This document shows, piece after piece, positions 25,901 through 39,753 of a stretch of DNA of 64,000 bases. Source of the DNA: Ascaris suum (Eukaryota; Nematoda; Chromadorea; Rhabditida; Ascarididae); contig CM024187.1 in the NCBI GenBank assembly GCA_013433145.1, forward strand, positions 13,133,826 through 13,197,825, in the 5' to 3' direction. The notes under the pieces were generated by a model. That model ran no database searches. It worked only from the letters and a program-made list of their open reading frames with translations, and was not told where the DNA came from. Both the position numbers and the translations under genes were made by a program. Numbering within the stretch: position 1 is the stretch's first letter; each line of letters opens with the position of its first letter.

Positions 25901-28900
25901 GAGGCAATTTGTTGCCGTGCACATAGGATCACCGGAAACGAACGAAAACTTTTGCTTCTTCAAGAAATCTTTCGAGCTTCCTCACTGAAATGATTTATGA
26001 GCGGCAACACGCGAGCGATGTTCTTGTCTTCTGAGCTTTTCCATCAAGCATACTACTTTTGAACGTATTAAAGAGCTTTTTCTCCTCGATTTTTAATCTC
26101 TATGCTATCGGATAAAATGACGGCAAACGGCACCGTTTGTGTTGTCCCTGAGGGCCATACCAAGGGGACGATCGTACTCTGATGACATACGATGAAAACG
26201 AACGAGCCAAATAGTCATTTCATCAGGGACCTCCAAAAATGTGGGGAGCAGACCGGATCTACGAAAAGTTCGTTCGTGCAATATTAATCAAAGACAAAGA
26301 AGTGTTCTAAGAAGTTTAATAACTCAAGGTGCTCAAAAATCACATAATGCTTCTCGTTTTAACACCATCCCTCTTAGAAAAAGATGCAATATACTACCGC
26401 AAAGGAAACTTTCTTGTAGAGAATTCTTCTTTAGAAGCAAAGCTCCAGAATTTTTTGTGAAAGTTCACATGTGTCCATGAAAGGGATTGTGGAAAAATAA
26501 CGATCGCCGAATAAAGTCTCAATATTATAAACGAGAAGCATTATTTAGAAAGAAATAGAATTCGATATATCGTCGCATTCTCAAAGGAAGTTAGTTGTTG
26601 TTTATGATGGAGTACATAAAAATGGGCAAATTACTGGTCGGTAGGTGAGTGGACGACTGCTGTTGGTTTACTTAGCTGTCATAGCTTTGACTGACACGCT
26701 CACAGACGCAATTACAAATAATGCAAACTACACCAATGCAAGCAATCACTTCTCTTTCATCTGTGGCAAGCAAAGAAGAAAAAAACTCCTTGGTATTCAT
26801 CTCCTAACAAAGGATCTATTCAACATGCCACACGATCAACGAAGACACTACTGGGGGTATTCTCCCAGGCAACTCATGACTCCAGGTAACGATTATACAA
26901 ACTGACAAAATAAATTAAGCGCGTAAACAAAGAGCACTCAAATGCTGCAGGATTAGATATGGTCAACTTATATAAAAAGTGAGCAGCGACCGGCTTGCAA
27001 ACTATGCTATTCTTCAACTCACCAAGGTGGAAACACTGACAACCATGAAAATGGCTGCTTTCGTATTCTTTATTTTATTTTTCGAAATAACTAACTCTTG
27101 AGCTTGAGCCTGATGTAACTTTTAATTTAAGCGCTTTATTGTTACATGCGCTTTTATTTATCCTTAAAAGTCAGATGAAGGCAATAAAGCGCTTTCAAAT
27201 TTGCATACATATTCTCTACTTTGAAGATTACTTTTAAAGAGGGCTAATTATATGCTAATGCATTTTGCACATGCTGATTCACGGTGTTTACCACTCATAA
27301 CAATGCCTGAGGCACATGTAAATAGAAGGATGTTTTGCAAGAAAAAAACATGAGAGCATCCTTCTCGCATGCTTTCGATAAAAGGTAATTGTACCTGACA
27401 GCATTTGAAGTAGCGGATCTAGATCACGCATCAGAATGATAAAAATTGATGAGGAGGGAGATATGCATCGATGAAGGCCCATAAAAGCAAAGAGCGAAAG
27501 GAAAAAGAAACGTCGGTGCATATGCAAATGAGAGCTATGTGAATGTTTGCTTATGGGCCGATTTGGGTGCACCAAAACTCAAAAATCCAAGTGCGAAATT
27601 CGCTCTCGAAGAAACGCCTTGATCATTTGTCAAAAACGTTCATTAAAAATAAACGATGAAAGCATTATCGTACTACTACTGGAAATTCCGTATTGCACGA
27701 TATTTTATATTCGTTCAGTTGATCTCGATTTTAAGGCTTCGAAAGAGGGGATGAAAAATGAGATGGGAAATGGGGAAAATCGCTGCGGCGTTTCTTCCGC
27801 CAAGAATAGACTTGAGACAGATCCTCCCAATTTTATTCATTAACATGTTCATTTATTTACTGCGCTTAACAGTGGACAATCGCAGTAGCTTAACAAGTTA
27901 AAATAGATTAACACCTATCTCAAACTAAACCAAATTCTTTTTACGGCTGAAAACACGTCTTATTTTCTTCGAAAGCGGAAGTGTAAGCATTTCAGAGTTG
28001 CTAAGAAGCAACACAGATCAGTATATCTCATTACTAGCTCATTTGTTTCAGTAACATGTTCATTCAAATGAAAATCTTCCGATGGATGCTAAGTGGATAA
28101 TGATATTGATATCGGCTGAGAATAATAACAGACAGCATATAACAGGAAACACTCTCGCTACTCTTAACATTAAATAATATTTCGAAAGTGCCATATGATA
28201 CTAATAATCCATGAAATATGACTTGGCAGAAAAAAGAAAGCTACGAAAGTGTGTTTTAAAATTTGTTTTAGCCGTTTGGGAACAACTAGAAAGCAAATTG
28301 TCTACTAATTGGTAGCACAGCGAACAACTAATTCTCATCTGCTATTCCCCTTTTTTCTGTTCTTTCCGGTCCTCACTTCCGATATTGCAAAGTACCGCCC
28401 GAGCAACCGATTGTATTAGCAAGAGATAAAAAAGTGTGCATTGTTCTCCCTGGTGACCAAGAGATGCTGCGGATGGACGTAACGCAAGCGTAAGGAACAG
28501 CATATTCAAAGAAAAAGACTGCGAACGATTCTTCTATGAGAACAATGTTTTGTTTTTTTTTCAAACATTTGAACGACGGTGGAAACAAATGCAGTAATCT
28601 TTGATGAGCTACAATGCCTTTGCAAAAAAAGCGACAAAACTAAGGGAAGCATTGTTAATCATACTATAAAAAAATGAAAGTAGATTCTGATTGCAGCATA
28701 TGTCCTATGAATCATAGCACCTTGAAGCTCCTACAACATCGTAGATATTTCAGGAAATTCATTTTCATATCGCAATGTGTGAAGCTTCACGACCGATGGC
28801 GAGTTGCCTCTAGTCGGCACCATAAGTATGCAAGTGAAATCGGCTTCTTGATAAGCTGGTCAAATTGCATTGACTGGGAAAGCAAGATGAATCTCATAAA

Positions 28901-29808
28901 AGTGCGAAGTTTCCGTTCGATTCTTGTCTCATGCCTTTTCTTTGCATGGCATGTGATGTTTTAATATTTGAAAGCGGCAAAAAAAAGTGTGCGACATTAT
29001 TGGTTTCAAATAATCCAATCATCGCATAGAACAATGCCTATAAAGTGCTCTATGCAAACATTTAGCGAAATGCATTGTCACGTTAGACGTTGCGTTATAC
29101 CTAAAGCGCGTTGCCCTCTCGCCACCTTATTAAATAAAGGCTTTACTGCTCATTATGAGAAGCAACGATTCAAATGAACGAAATGAAATTAAAACAATGA
29201 AATTGTTCGAGAGAAGGAGAGTAGTGCAGCTTTTGATGAAACGAATCACGACGTTCACGACGTAATCACAGCGCACTTCACGACATTTAAACGAAGAATG
29301 AACATAATCCCGTGCTCTCTAAGTTGTGCCCATCATAGCATAGAACATGTGATGTAAAAAAAGACGATTATTAGTTGTTGCTTCGCTTTTTCAATTCTAG
29401 GTGTTCCTACGAACATTCACTACAGTGGAAGATCAAAACACCGCAAGAAGTGGCAATTAAAAGCTAAACTGTGTGGTAATCGATGACTAACTTTTTGATG
29501 AATTGCCTCCGTAGTTCGGCTGCCTCTTCAGCTTCCATAACGGAAAGATGTTCCTCCGAGCAACAATAGTAGCTGCCCGGCACGACATGTGAAGGACAAC
29601 AAAATTTCTCGCTAATATCGTCCTTAAAATCGGGACAAACTTTTCGTTTAGTACTGCTGGAAGACTTCGTACCGGCGATCGCTTCGAATGGACACGTTAC
29701 AGCGCTCGTGAAACGAAATAACATGATGAGTGGCAGTAAAACATAGCGATAGCGATAGAAGATGAAGCGTTCCATCGACAACACACTTAGTGCACATAAC
29801 GAAGCCAT
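22911..29808 (-). CDS. Shisa-like small single-pass membrane protein
   Basis: Four exons: 29808-29492, 24014-23902, 23374-23300 and 22972-22911. Exon 1 starts at ATG 29808 (a second Met is 11 codons on). It encodes a hydrophobic leader (YVLLPLIMLFRFTSA) and then a Cys-rich segment with KVCPDFKDDISEKFCCPS and GSYYCCSEE. That is the Shisa-type CP-x(n)-FCC-x(n)-YCCS pattern. Exon 2 joins in phase 2 at RRQFIK/NYLAV and is a membrane helix of about 23 residues rich in Val and Ile, then CLCKNLSFCP. Exon 3 gives ACPTMQATQRYRPVDTLP and KPIVYE, a short cytoplasmic tail. Shisa-family proteins in animals act in the ER/secretory path or as receptor auxiliary subunits; the role here is unknown. Splice phase takes exon 4 to a TGA at 22911, but its other frame stays open to 22817, so the C-terminus is uncertain. 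Confidence 0.6.
24015..29491 (-). other. Long intron 1 of the Shisa-like gene
   Basis: This 5.4 kb intron begins with GTTAGT at 29491 and ends with TTTCAG at 24015. Open frames inside, such as 26645-26905 plus (hydrophobic start but no ATG) and 28674-28964 plus, show no family motif. No mobile element was recognised. Confidence 0.5.
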
Positions 29809-32800
29809 TTTTCACGCGCAATCTGCAACTTCAAAGATATGCTGGCGATGATTTCATAAAAATGAACGAAACGAAGAGCAACACTTGGGCAGATTCATCA
29901 TCTCGGCTAGCCAACGCTCATAACACAGCTTGATGACCGAATAGCGTCAAGGAACGAATTTAATTCACAGAATAAAAACAACTGCCATATCTATTTGTCA
30001 AGTCTTTAATATATTTAACTAATCACATCGCGAATAAGCGTGTCGAATGAGCATTCAACGCTACCGTCTCAAGAAAAAAATCATTTGTTTACATTTGCTG
30101 CCCTCTATCCCACGACAGTACAACACTGCACTAAACGCTACTGTCAGTTGGTAGTTATCTGACTGATGTTACCTTGCGGTAAAGGTGTGTCACCCTCACA
30201 AATAACTTCTTTACAACCACGAAAGATATTCAAAATGAACATCTTTCGATTCCTTTCGTTGGCTCACCGCATTTGCTCTTGGGAAATCATCAACAGACAG
30301 GCAATCACATGCTCCCAGCAGCCCATTCGTCCGTGAGATGCAACTCAGTCACCAACTTCTTTGCTCTTTGTTCGACTGTTTAATGCTCAGATGCTTTGTT
30401 TTCGCTTGTGGTTGCACAAATGATTTTTGGTTGCGCAAATGCCAAATGTTCCTGTGGACTGCGGTGACTGCCAGCGAGCAGTCTTACATGAGCCCAGAGC
30501 GGCGTTCGCTAGTTACCTCAGCTTCTGCCTATGCGAAATCGGATGAGTCTAAGAGACTCGAAGGAGCTCCGTCTGTACATGTTCCTCGAGAAAAGTTGTT
30601 TCACAGATAAACATGACACCAACAGTGGAATGTTGTATTTGCAACCAAGAGCCCAAAAAGTAATTCCAGATCAAGGCTATAAAGTTGAAAGCTGAGAGGA
30701 TTTGCATACCTACCTTGAGAAGAGACACACTGCTCCACCAGCTCACCGAGGGCGCACCTCCCTCGCTTAAGCCAACATGACTGATTATTATCGTTCGTTA
30801 GTTTCAGCTAGCTGCCGCAACCGGTAGCTGCGCACGCAACAAACAGCTAAGGCCAATGCTGCCAGGCGTTTGCGTGCAGTCGACTGCGACTCGCCGCGGT
30901 ACGCAGCGCGTAGACGGAGCAGCACAGCACTGCACTAATGCTGTGGCCACAGCACTTGGCCACGCCCCTGGATGTATGCATGTGCTGCCACAGAGACGAC
31001 GACAGACATTCGGTGGCACTCTGCGTCGGAAACGATTCAATCAGCTGTGCGTGAGCCGCCGTGCTCAAATTACGCAATCTGCGCACCGACAGAAACCTCC
31101 CGGAGCAGAAACATCAGTCACATGTGTTTCAGAGACGAGTTCATGCAGTGTTCGGCGTCGCAACATTCGATGCTTGTCTAAGTATGAGGTTCAGGAAGAA
31201 AAACCTCTTTCTGCAATTGTGATGGTGCAGCTATTTTGATTGTTCATCACTAAGCTTACGATGAACTGCGCAATATGTATCATCGGTATTTGCAGATTAT
31301 CCTCCGACCTTTTTCTTCCTACTATGCGACATCTAGCGGCTGCGGAAACGCTGATAAGGATAGGATATTGGAAGGAGGCTACGACAATGAGTGTATCAAT
31401 TTGGTGTGCATGCGATGCGCATGGCCCGACACACGTCTCGGGAGGCAGAGTTACGCTTCGCTGGTTAACGACTCCTTCGAAGGAAGGCACAATTGTCTTT
31501 TCATAACGATCGCGGTCATGCCTAAATTAATCTCCCTACGGACACAAACAGGTGCTTCTACTGTGCCGATAGCACGAGCTATCATCAGCGACCATGCATG
31601 CCACCACACACATATCTTGCGATCAGCACCTCGCTCTTTCAGCGTTTTTTTTCCGCGTCCTTAACATAGTCACACTCTTCCTTAAAACACCAGTAAAACC
31701 CTGCAAGAATTTCTTTACCTTTAGATTTAGCTAACGGCTGCTTCTACCAATATAAAGACATTTTATAGAGGAAGCAAATTTTTTTTTTTCAAAGAAAGAC
31801 CACCACACCGTTACAAACAGCACATCTGCGTTGAAGTTTGTGTCCCTTATGCCTGTACATCAATCTACTAAAGTGGCGCTTAGAGCTTCAGTGATAGAGA
31901 AAGCACAGGTGAAGTGTTCAGCTGCCAACTCTATGCGATCATGACAGCAAACATTCAACGAAAAAATCACTTTAGCAACAGCATACATACAAAACAGGTT
32001 CCAGAAGTTCATGTGGTGCATTTGCAGCTCACAGCCGGCAGTCGGCTGTTGCAGCACTCTATTGGACGTATTAGTGAGATATCATGTAGAAAAGTTCATG
32101 ACATAAGCTTCAGTCCATAACCAGCATAATACCGAAATTGCCGAATGGCGAAAAAAACAAAGGAAAACACCAAAGAAAGTGCTAATCGAAATTTTTATAT
32201 AATAAACCCTGTTTTCAAAACGTATGCTAGGGTTGTATGCAATCACTGGTGAATCTGAAAAAGCACAGTGCGCCTCAGTGTGCCGTTTCTTTTAAATTTG
32301 GAAATATAATGCTGGCGAGGTGTTCCATCAATAGCACATCAAACGCCTAGGCTCAGAGGCCAAGTGAGTTCAATAGTGTTTGAGTAATAACATTAGTTGA
32401 GTAGTGTTTGCTAATAATAACTACTGGTTTGACTTTTGAATTGCGAGCGATTCAAATTATTTGCGAATAAGAGACTTGCATGTCCAAGATGAGGCATAAA
32501 AGAAATGCCAAACGCTTACGGACTAAGTTAATCCTATAAATGCATTGACTGAGCTATATGACACGCGTTCGACGTCTTACTTTCATCTAGTATCATGTGT
32601 AATGTGTCGCATTATCCATAGTACACACAAAGCATACCACGCAAAACTATTGTTGAAGCGGTCCATACAAAGATGATAATAGCAGTATGCATGCTTAAAA
32701 CTTTTCAGTGCTAACGAATCAAATGTAGAGGATATAAAGCCAACGCATAGCAAATTGTGCATGATTTTCATTCGACTGCGAATAGAAAACGAGAACACAA

Positions 32801-34595
32801 TCTAGGAAAGACTTGTTTTCATTGCAGCTACATGTGAATTTCTTGCTGTTATCGTTGCATTTGCAGGTGTATTTTCAAAAACACTTTTTCTTACAACTGC
32901 AAGCGATGTTTTGGCAGTTAAAGTGTGCAGTAAATTATTAGTTTCAATAAATTTCAGTTCTCTACACCACCTCAAGGGTATGACATAGCTTCTGATCTAT
33001 GTGGCATACTGCTTTAAAAAATCGTTTTTTTTTTTTTTGTTCACCAAACTGTTCGGCTCATTTTGTTTTTGTGCATGTAAACCAATTTATGAAGTCAGTT
33101 TACGCCTGCACCTCTCCGAAGGGATCGAGGATCTTCTATGAAGGCGTTAAAAAACCGCTTAAAAACTAATATTTTTGAGACAATTCGCTTACACATCGTT
33201 GGCTGTCATAATATGCTGTGCTTTTAATACGAAACCGCTGAGTGAATGTGGAAACGAGAAAATATGAGTCGTCTTTAATTTCACTCGCCTAAGTTAACCA
33301 AAATAAACGTCTTTATTTCTCTTATCTCTTGAATCTGATGCCCGATGGCATGATGCTTCCCAAAAGAGACGAGCAACATGTATCGTCACCACGATGTAAT
33401 AAAGCTCGTCTTCCGGTCAACACCTGAGTTTGAAGCCGTGCTACCCGTCCTATCATTTGCGCATAAGCACCTTCAGAAAGCAAATAAATAAGGATATCTA
33501 TTGTGCTATTGTGCCTACATATCTATATCTATGATTTGATTGATGAGCGATATGTTTGCAATCGTTTCACCCGACTTCATTCGGTGTCGCTTACCTTCAA
33601 ACATCACTCGTCAACGGCATTATTTATTGGACAACTCTTCGTAAATAACTGATCAACACATTCGATTCGAATAAGCGAATATTTCATCGCATCATGCAAG
33701 TTCCCCACATTTATTAATGGCGTTCGCCACATAGATGAAACGCGTTCTTATTTAGAATGGTGGTCGCGAGAGGATCGAAGATGGTCGAAAATTTCAGAGA
33801 GTGATGAGTAACCATGGAAATTGATGAAAATATTGTGGAAGAGCACTAAGAGGGGTTCGAAATTTCAACAGTGTTGGAAGGGAATTATTCGAAAATATGA
33901 AATTTTCGAGGCTTTCAAAAGTCGAACTGCAGGCCACTAAAGATTATCAATCGCTGAAAAAAAGGATTTAACGGCTCAATTTTTAATTCGTTAGGGCAAA
34001 AAATAATATTCGGTAGCTAATCAGTCGGCGTTAAGGCATGTATATAAACAAATAATTGCGTCAGTTTACTGTGAAATCATATCTATAATACACAGTTGCT
34101 TCAAGAATATAGACGAATGAGAAATATCCTGAAACTCTGCTACGGGAAAAACCAAGACACTAGGAAATAAGGGGGAAATGCTGAGAAAAACACAGGCATT
34201 AAACAAGCTGGTAGATATCAGAAAAAGAAAAGCATCAAAAACTTAAATTAAACGCTAATGAGGCGGATCAATTTTGTTGAGATGAATTAATTTTTTTCAT
34301 TCGCAAACGAGGTTACTGAAATGAAGAAATATTTGGGAACAGCCAGAGCCACAGATTTCGTCTTTTGTTTTTTAGTGCAACCGAGTGCCTTAGTTGTGAT
34401 GGCATACCGTGTTCAACAGGTTAATTGAAATGACAACCGCAGGTACAAATTTGAAAGGCAGCCAACATATAAGGCCAACTTACAGCAGTAAGCGGGAAAA
34501 CCCTAAATCAAAAAACTATAGACTAAGTGTTTACTATTAAGTATTGGAAAACTAACCAGAAGGTGCGCTGAAAAGTAATTAATTCAACAAATTAA
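29809..34595. other. Upstream region of the Shisa-like gene; no supported gene
   Basis: This stretch should hold the promoter of the minus-strand Shisa-like gene. It contains a GC-rich island (listed separately), a minus-strand open frame at 31860-32057, and a poly-T run near 33025-33040. No coding sequence could be assigned. Confidence 0.4.
30720..31490. other. GC-rich island with overlapping Cys-rich open frames
   Basis: Base composition rises clearly above the AT-rich surroundings, with many CG, GC and GCAGC steps. Frames stay open on both strands: plus 30856-31239, 30972-31181 and 31275-31664; minus 30804-31040, 30847-31086 and 31191-31490. The plus frame at 30972 (REPPCSNYAICAPTETS, then HMCFRDEFMQC) and the one at 31275 (GGYDNECINLVCMRCAWP) have spaced cysteines like a secreted protein. 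No frame matches a family I know. It may be exons, or a promoter-type GC-rich region about 1-1.7 kb upstream of the Shisa-like start codon. Confidence 0.4.
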
Positions 34596-35420
34596 AAAAG
34601 TGTTTTCAGGTGATCAGCGGCTTTCAGGAAGAAAGCCAATCAATGGTTACAGCACTGGCCGAGTCACCTGATAAGTACTGTGTGTGCGATAGGTAAACCA
34701 AATGTAACACTAACAATACTTGACTTCGACAAAGCTTACAATGGCATCAGCAGGAAATTGCTATTGGCGATGATGATAGAAATTCTCAGCAGAGATAAAT
34801 TCGCATCGTAATTAATGGGAAGAAAGAGCAAAACATTTTCTTCAGAATGAATTTCGCAATTTTTGACTTCGAATGTCGGGCTGTCACAAGCGTTATGCTC
34901 CTCAACAAGCTTTCTAGTGTCCTTGCTGCTGAAATCATTACGGTTAATTGTTGCGATTAACTGACTGTTTGTATGGATGATCTGCAAATAATGGACCGTT
35001 TTGATCCGGAGAATTCAAAGACATTGTTAGCTTTATGCTAAAAACTGAGAAGATCGTGGTGACGAGGTTTGGAATAAGGAGACAACTTGAAAAAGTGGGC
35101 ATTGTCACAGGAGTTAAGTGCGCGATTTTCAAAGTAAACAGATCTACTTGCAAGCCGTTACTCTACCTAGGTGTGTTTTGTTTCAATGAGTTAAAGTGGG
35201 GTTTTGAAGGAGCATTTTATTCCGGTCTCGGGGAAATTTGTGGCATTCTTAACAACTCGCTGACCCGTATGAGGCCTATTTGCCACAGCTACTGTACTCA
35301 CTGGTGTTTTTAACGATCACTTTGCTTCGGCGATCACGGTGATAGCAAATGCGAAAGCGAAGAAAGTTTACAATGAGCTGATGACTCCGGCCTATCGTAA
35401 GGATTGTTTGTCTGAAGAAA
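34596..35420 (+). mobile_element. Decayed non-LTR retrotransposon reverse transcriptase fragment
   Basis: About 34705-34808 reads VTLTILDFDKAYNGISRKL, which matches reverse-transcriptase motif A (a conserved Asp and a K-A-F/Y-x-x-I block). About 34974-34991 reads VCMDDLQ, motif C (x-D-D). The spacing, roughly 230-270 bases, is normal for this enzyme class. After it, a frame from about 35035 gives KTEKIVVTRFG and KPLLYLGV, as in the thumb region of LINE-type elements. Motifs sit in different frames with stops between them, and no ends, endonuclease or poly-A tail are seen. This is a dead copy. The clade cannot be fixed from this fragment. Confidence 0.6.
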
Positions 35421-38400
35421 AAACACCACCAGATCAGTGGCTTGAAAAAATTCACCGAGCGGGCTCACCATACCGCGTCCTTGAAAGGAAGTTGTCATGA
35501 GCAAAAGGCGAGCAAAGTTGCCAATAAATACCTCAACAAGCTGAATTTAGAAGTTCACTATGACAGGAATAAAGTTTATGACAAAACTGTTCCTGGAAAC
35601 AAACTTTTCAGGAATCGGCGATCAACGCGACTGAACGTTACAATTCTAGATGGATAAAGTTAGGAACAGTGTACTACAAAATGTGAGAAAACCATTGGGG
35701 GAGGGGAATGCGAGAGAGAGAAAGGCACCGCTTACTTAAGGTTGTAGTATGTTCAAAGCTCTTCTAAGTATTAATCCATATAATGTAAATTCAGCCTGAC
35801 CGATTAATATCCCACAGTGCATTTCATTCATCTTATCGCATTGGCATGGAATCATATATTGAAACTACAAATCGAACCTAATTTTTCGTTATGTTCTTTG
35901 CATTTTAAATGCCCTAAAATCCGCTTAACTTCCATAAATGGCTAGCGCGTAGGCGATTACGAGGGGAGGATAGCCGGCTACGAAAGCAAAAAAAGATGCG
36001 AGGCTCTCCTCTCTTCCATATTTGCTACCAAAGTTGTATATTTCTTTCCCCCGTCAGGCAGCTGGTACATAGGCTGAAAGTGTGTTTATTGCACAGGTCT
36101 TTTGAGTCAAGTGAATGGCTAATATACTGATTACAAATTATAGCCGACAAATCTAGGCCGTAAAATTTTCTGGAAACCCAAGGAGGTGTGGGTGTTGGGA
36201 ATGAAAGAAGAAAAGTAGGCTTCAGTATGATTCACCTTCATTCATAACAGGCTTGGACGAACAAATTCACCAAGGAAACAAAGGAAACTTTCAAAGCACA
36301 GTGTTTTAAGAGAAAAAAAACCCGCACTAGTCGTTCTAAGAAGTAAAGCGAATTTAGCGCTTGTAGAAAAAGAAAAAAAACAGCGGAAATTTCGCAAACA
36401 GAAACGACAGCAGTGATTGATGTAAGAGATTCTTGTGCACAAACAAGATTGGCTGTGTTAAAATAGCCAATAAAAAGCGAGGAATTCATCTCGAAAATAA
36501 AACTAATCGAATGAGCCACTCAAATTCAGCGATTCTCTTATTTCAAAATATGCAAGTTTCGATGAGAAACTTGCATTTATTCATTTGCAAGGGCCGGAAC
36601 TGTAATGAAATTATGTAAATAGCATTAGAAAAGCTTTTTTCACAAAGAATCTTATTGAGCTGAGAAAAGGTTAGCAAAGAACTCTCGAGCTATGCAAGCA
36701 TGTCGGCAAGTCAAGTCGAAATCTTTCTTGCGGAGTTCACAGATCCAGTTATTCCAACGAAACGATCTAGTTTATAGCTGAAATACGAGTTCTACCAGTG
36801 GCATAATAAAGCGTGGCAGTAATAATTGTTAGTCAAATGATTATTTCTGTCATTTTTGCACCTCTCCTTAAAATAATAATAGTGACTACTCGCAACTCAC
36901 AAAGGCATAAGGAATTGCTTCTTACATAGTTTTCTTGAGGGAAAAATTAGTGTTGCACACCTCCAATATTCTATTATTGATATGCAATATCCTTCCTCTT
37001 TCACTCGATTTTTGAAATTATGTCATCAACATGACTGCGTCACCACATCGTCCAAACAACGCGGCATTCATAATACCGACGCAGAGAGGACGACAATGAC
37101 AAAGAGGAACATCCCTGAAGCACGAGTCAGTTCTATTCCATAACGAAAAAAACAGTGGAGCAATATCCGTGTGAAATTTGAAATTTTGAGCTTTGAAAGT
37201 TCGAGTGAAATTTTAAAGATTATACTAGCAGATTCAACAGATAAGCTGCAAAAAGTGGCACAGCGCAGCATCGAGTTGAACAATCGAAGAAGGCGTACGT
37301 TAGAACCAATGATGTGCTGATGGCGTTGTAAACGAGGGCGAGAAAGGCTTATACCTGCTGCAGCAGTCGACGAGATTTCTCGGTCGTTTACAACTTGAGC
37401 GCAACTCAGCCAACCTATACGATAAACCGCACAAGGTGCTTCTCCTTCAAAACAGTGCACTTTTATAATTTCTCTCAGATTATTCCGTCAATGTTTTGCC
37501 GGCCGGCGTAAAAATTTAATCCACAAAATAATTAATCATCCGTGGAAATCAATCAAGTCCGGTATGAGAGTGGTGAGCATTTTCGACAGCATGTAAGAAG
37601 AAGAATTGTCGGTCATAGTACGATGATCGGTGTTACTTAAATTTGAAGGGTGCAACAAACACACGAATTTTCCGTTTGAATGAAATAAACAGTGTGTTGC
37701 GAAGACGTAATACTAAGTCTATTTTTACGGATCCGAGTCGTAAAGTTGCTATTTTACTGTGACGTGCACCACTCATCGAACGGCCAATATTCTCATGTGT
37801 CAGTCGGCTGGCTGAACAAATGAAAAGGTTATGAGTGCACTGCGACGTGCATTTGAAAAGAGACTCTTTGTCTGCTACTTCCTAAGCAACAGTGAGCATC
37901 ATTCAGCGACAGGAAATTGTTTCTTAGAAGATATGGTGCACTTTTCAATATATGCGAGAGTAGTGAACCAAAGCTATTCAAGAGAAAGATTACGCTTGAC
38001 TTCGAAAATATATCTAGCACTGTCGAATTTAGGCATGCACTTTCAAGGTAGATGATAACTGTTCAATCATTGTCTGAAATTCCTGATCACCTCTCCTCGC
38101 CCTCATTGTAAGGTACTTATTGATTCTTTTGTAATCACTATTCGAATTATCATAAGTTTGCTCAAGTTGGCACAAAAAACAGCGCATTTCGATCTACTTC
38201 CGCCCGTCTCATATGTTTTTCTTTAATTCCCTAACTTTTAATTCCGTAAGAAAAGATGGTCGAAGTTCCTGTCGCTATTCCTTGTATTATCATTTGGCTG
38301 GAGTTATCTCGTTAGTGCGACTGACATTTAATAGTGTGGCACAATGAACGACTCTAGAATTTCAACGTTTACTGGCAACAATTCATGGGGCTGTCAATAA

Positions 38401-39703
38401 AGTAATTCAACACCACATTTTGTGTAAACAGTCTGTTTTATTCGAACGATTAGGCGCATTCGACTTGCATAATTTCGTGCAGCCGTCGCTACTGACAACG
38501 CCCTAACCGAATTGCGCCCGATTAAAAGGCAATGGCCAAAAGTGTTCCTCATGAATATTCACAACGAAACAACGGTTTTTTTTTTTTCAAAAAAGGAAAT
38601 TGCACCTTTCTGTTCGATAGATAAAATTCAATGCTATGCCAAAATGTTTGCAGTTTGAGCATACAGACAAAAACTTTTTTGCGCATCGAAATTTAAACAT
38701 GGTGTCTCTTGAATTGTTAAAGGTCATTTCATTCACACGAATGTATATTTAGACTCTCAGTAAATTAATTTGAGGTTATGCCCTCAACATGTTAAGTTAT
38801 TCTGAGATAAGGCCCAGTGTTCTGAAATCTAGCACACTGAACCGATTTGCATACGTTCCTTCTAGAGGTCATGGCAGAATTAGTCAATTTTTTGCAGTGG
38901 AGAATGGTAAGGGGAAGGGGTAAAGAGAAAGGAGGAGGGACGTCAAGACTGGGAAGAAATGGCAGCTATAGGAAAACTTCGATGCATGAAATGAACCGTA
39001 GCAATGCAAAATAGATAGCAAGTTGATAACGAAGTGCACAAATTATTTTTCCCCAACACTCCCAGAAGAATATAAAAAAAAAAAAATTCTCGAAGTTGAC
39101 AAAATTTTGGTGCACTTTTTTGTTCGGATTTATTCTGTTCGCAGACGAAAAAGGAGTGTCGGAGAGCGCTCATCGGAGAATTCAATTTCGAGTGGCAATT
39201 CGAGGGAAGATGACTTGTGACCATGAAAGAATAGCGAATGAAACCTCAACAAATACGAAAATCAACTGACTTAGGGGAATCAACGCAGCGAACGATGAAT
39301 TCTCTGGAGGCGCTACGCCCATCAACATGTCAACTTTTGAGCTAAATAAAGTGGATATAGCTGAAGGCCACAACTCACTTCTTCAAAATCATCCGCTTTT
39401 TGCCAAATTCGAATCGAACTGTTCTTCAGTCGAATTTTTTATTGGAACCAATGAGATCTTGTAACATTTGGTGCAAATGAAGAATAACCGATTTAAACAA
39501 GTTGCGTTTTGAGGGTGCTCAAATAATCACCTCTGGTGGCGATTTCCAAAAGGGCATTCAGCTCAGCGATTCGACTTCTTTTTTTTAACACTGTATGTGC
39601 GCTATTCTTTTGCATATCTCTAATTTAATGGCAATAAAAAACTGAATGTGAGAATTCATTTCACTACGTCTTTCATCTTCACAGCAGAAATGAAGAATGT
39701 GTT

Positions 39704-39753
39704 GCCATCAAAAAACAGAAGCAATATAATTCGCCATCAAAAAACAGAAGCAA
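39704..39753 (+). repeat. Short tandem duplication, 29 bp period
   Basis: A 21-base block, GCCATCAAAAAACAGAAGCA plus A, occurs at 39704-39724 and again at 39733-39753, separated by 8 bases and followed by a poly-A run. Confidence 0.8.

Noticed and set aside
26645..26905. Secreted-looking 86-codon frame in the Shisa intron
   Set aside because: The hydrophobic start lacks an ATG, an in-frame TGA lies directly upstream, and the site reads like a GTGAGT donor.
38385..38420. Mariner-like terminal sequence
   Set aside because: Only one end-like block was seen, with no inverted partner and no transposase.
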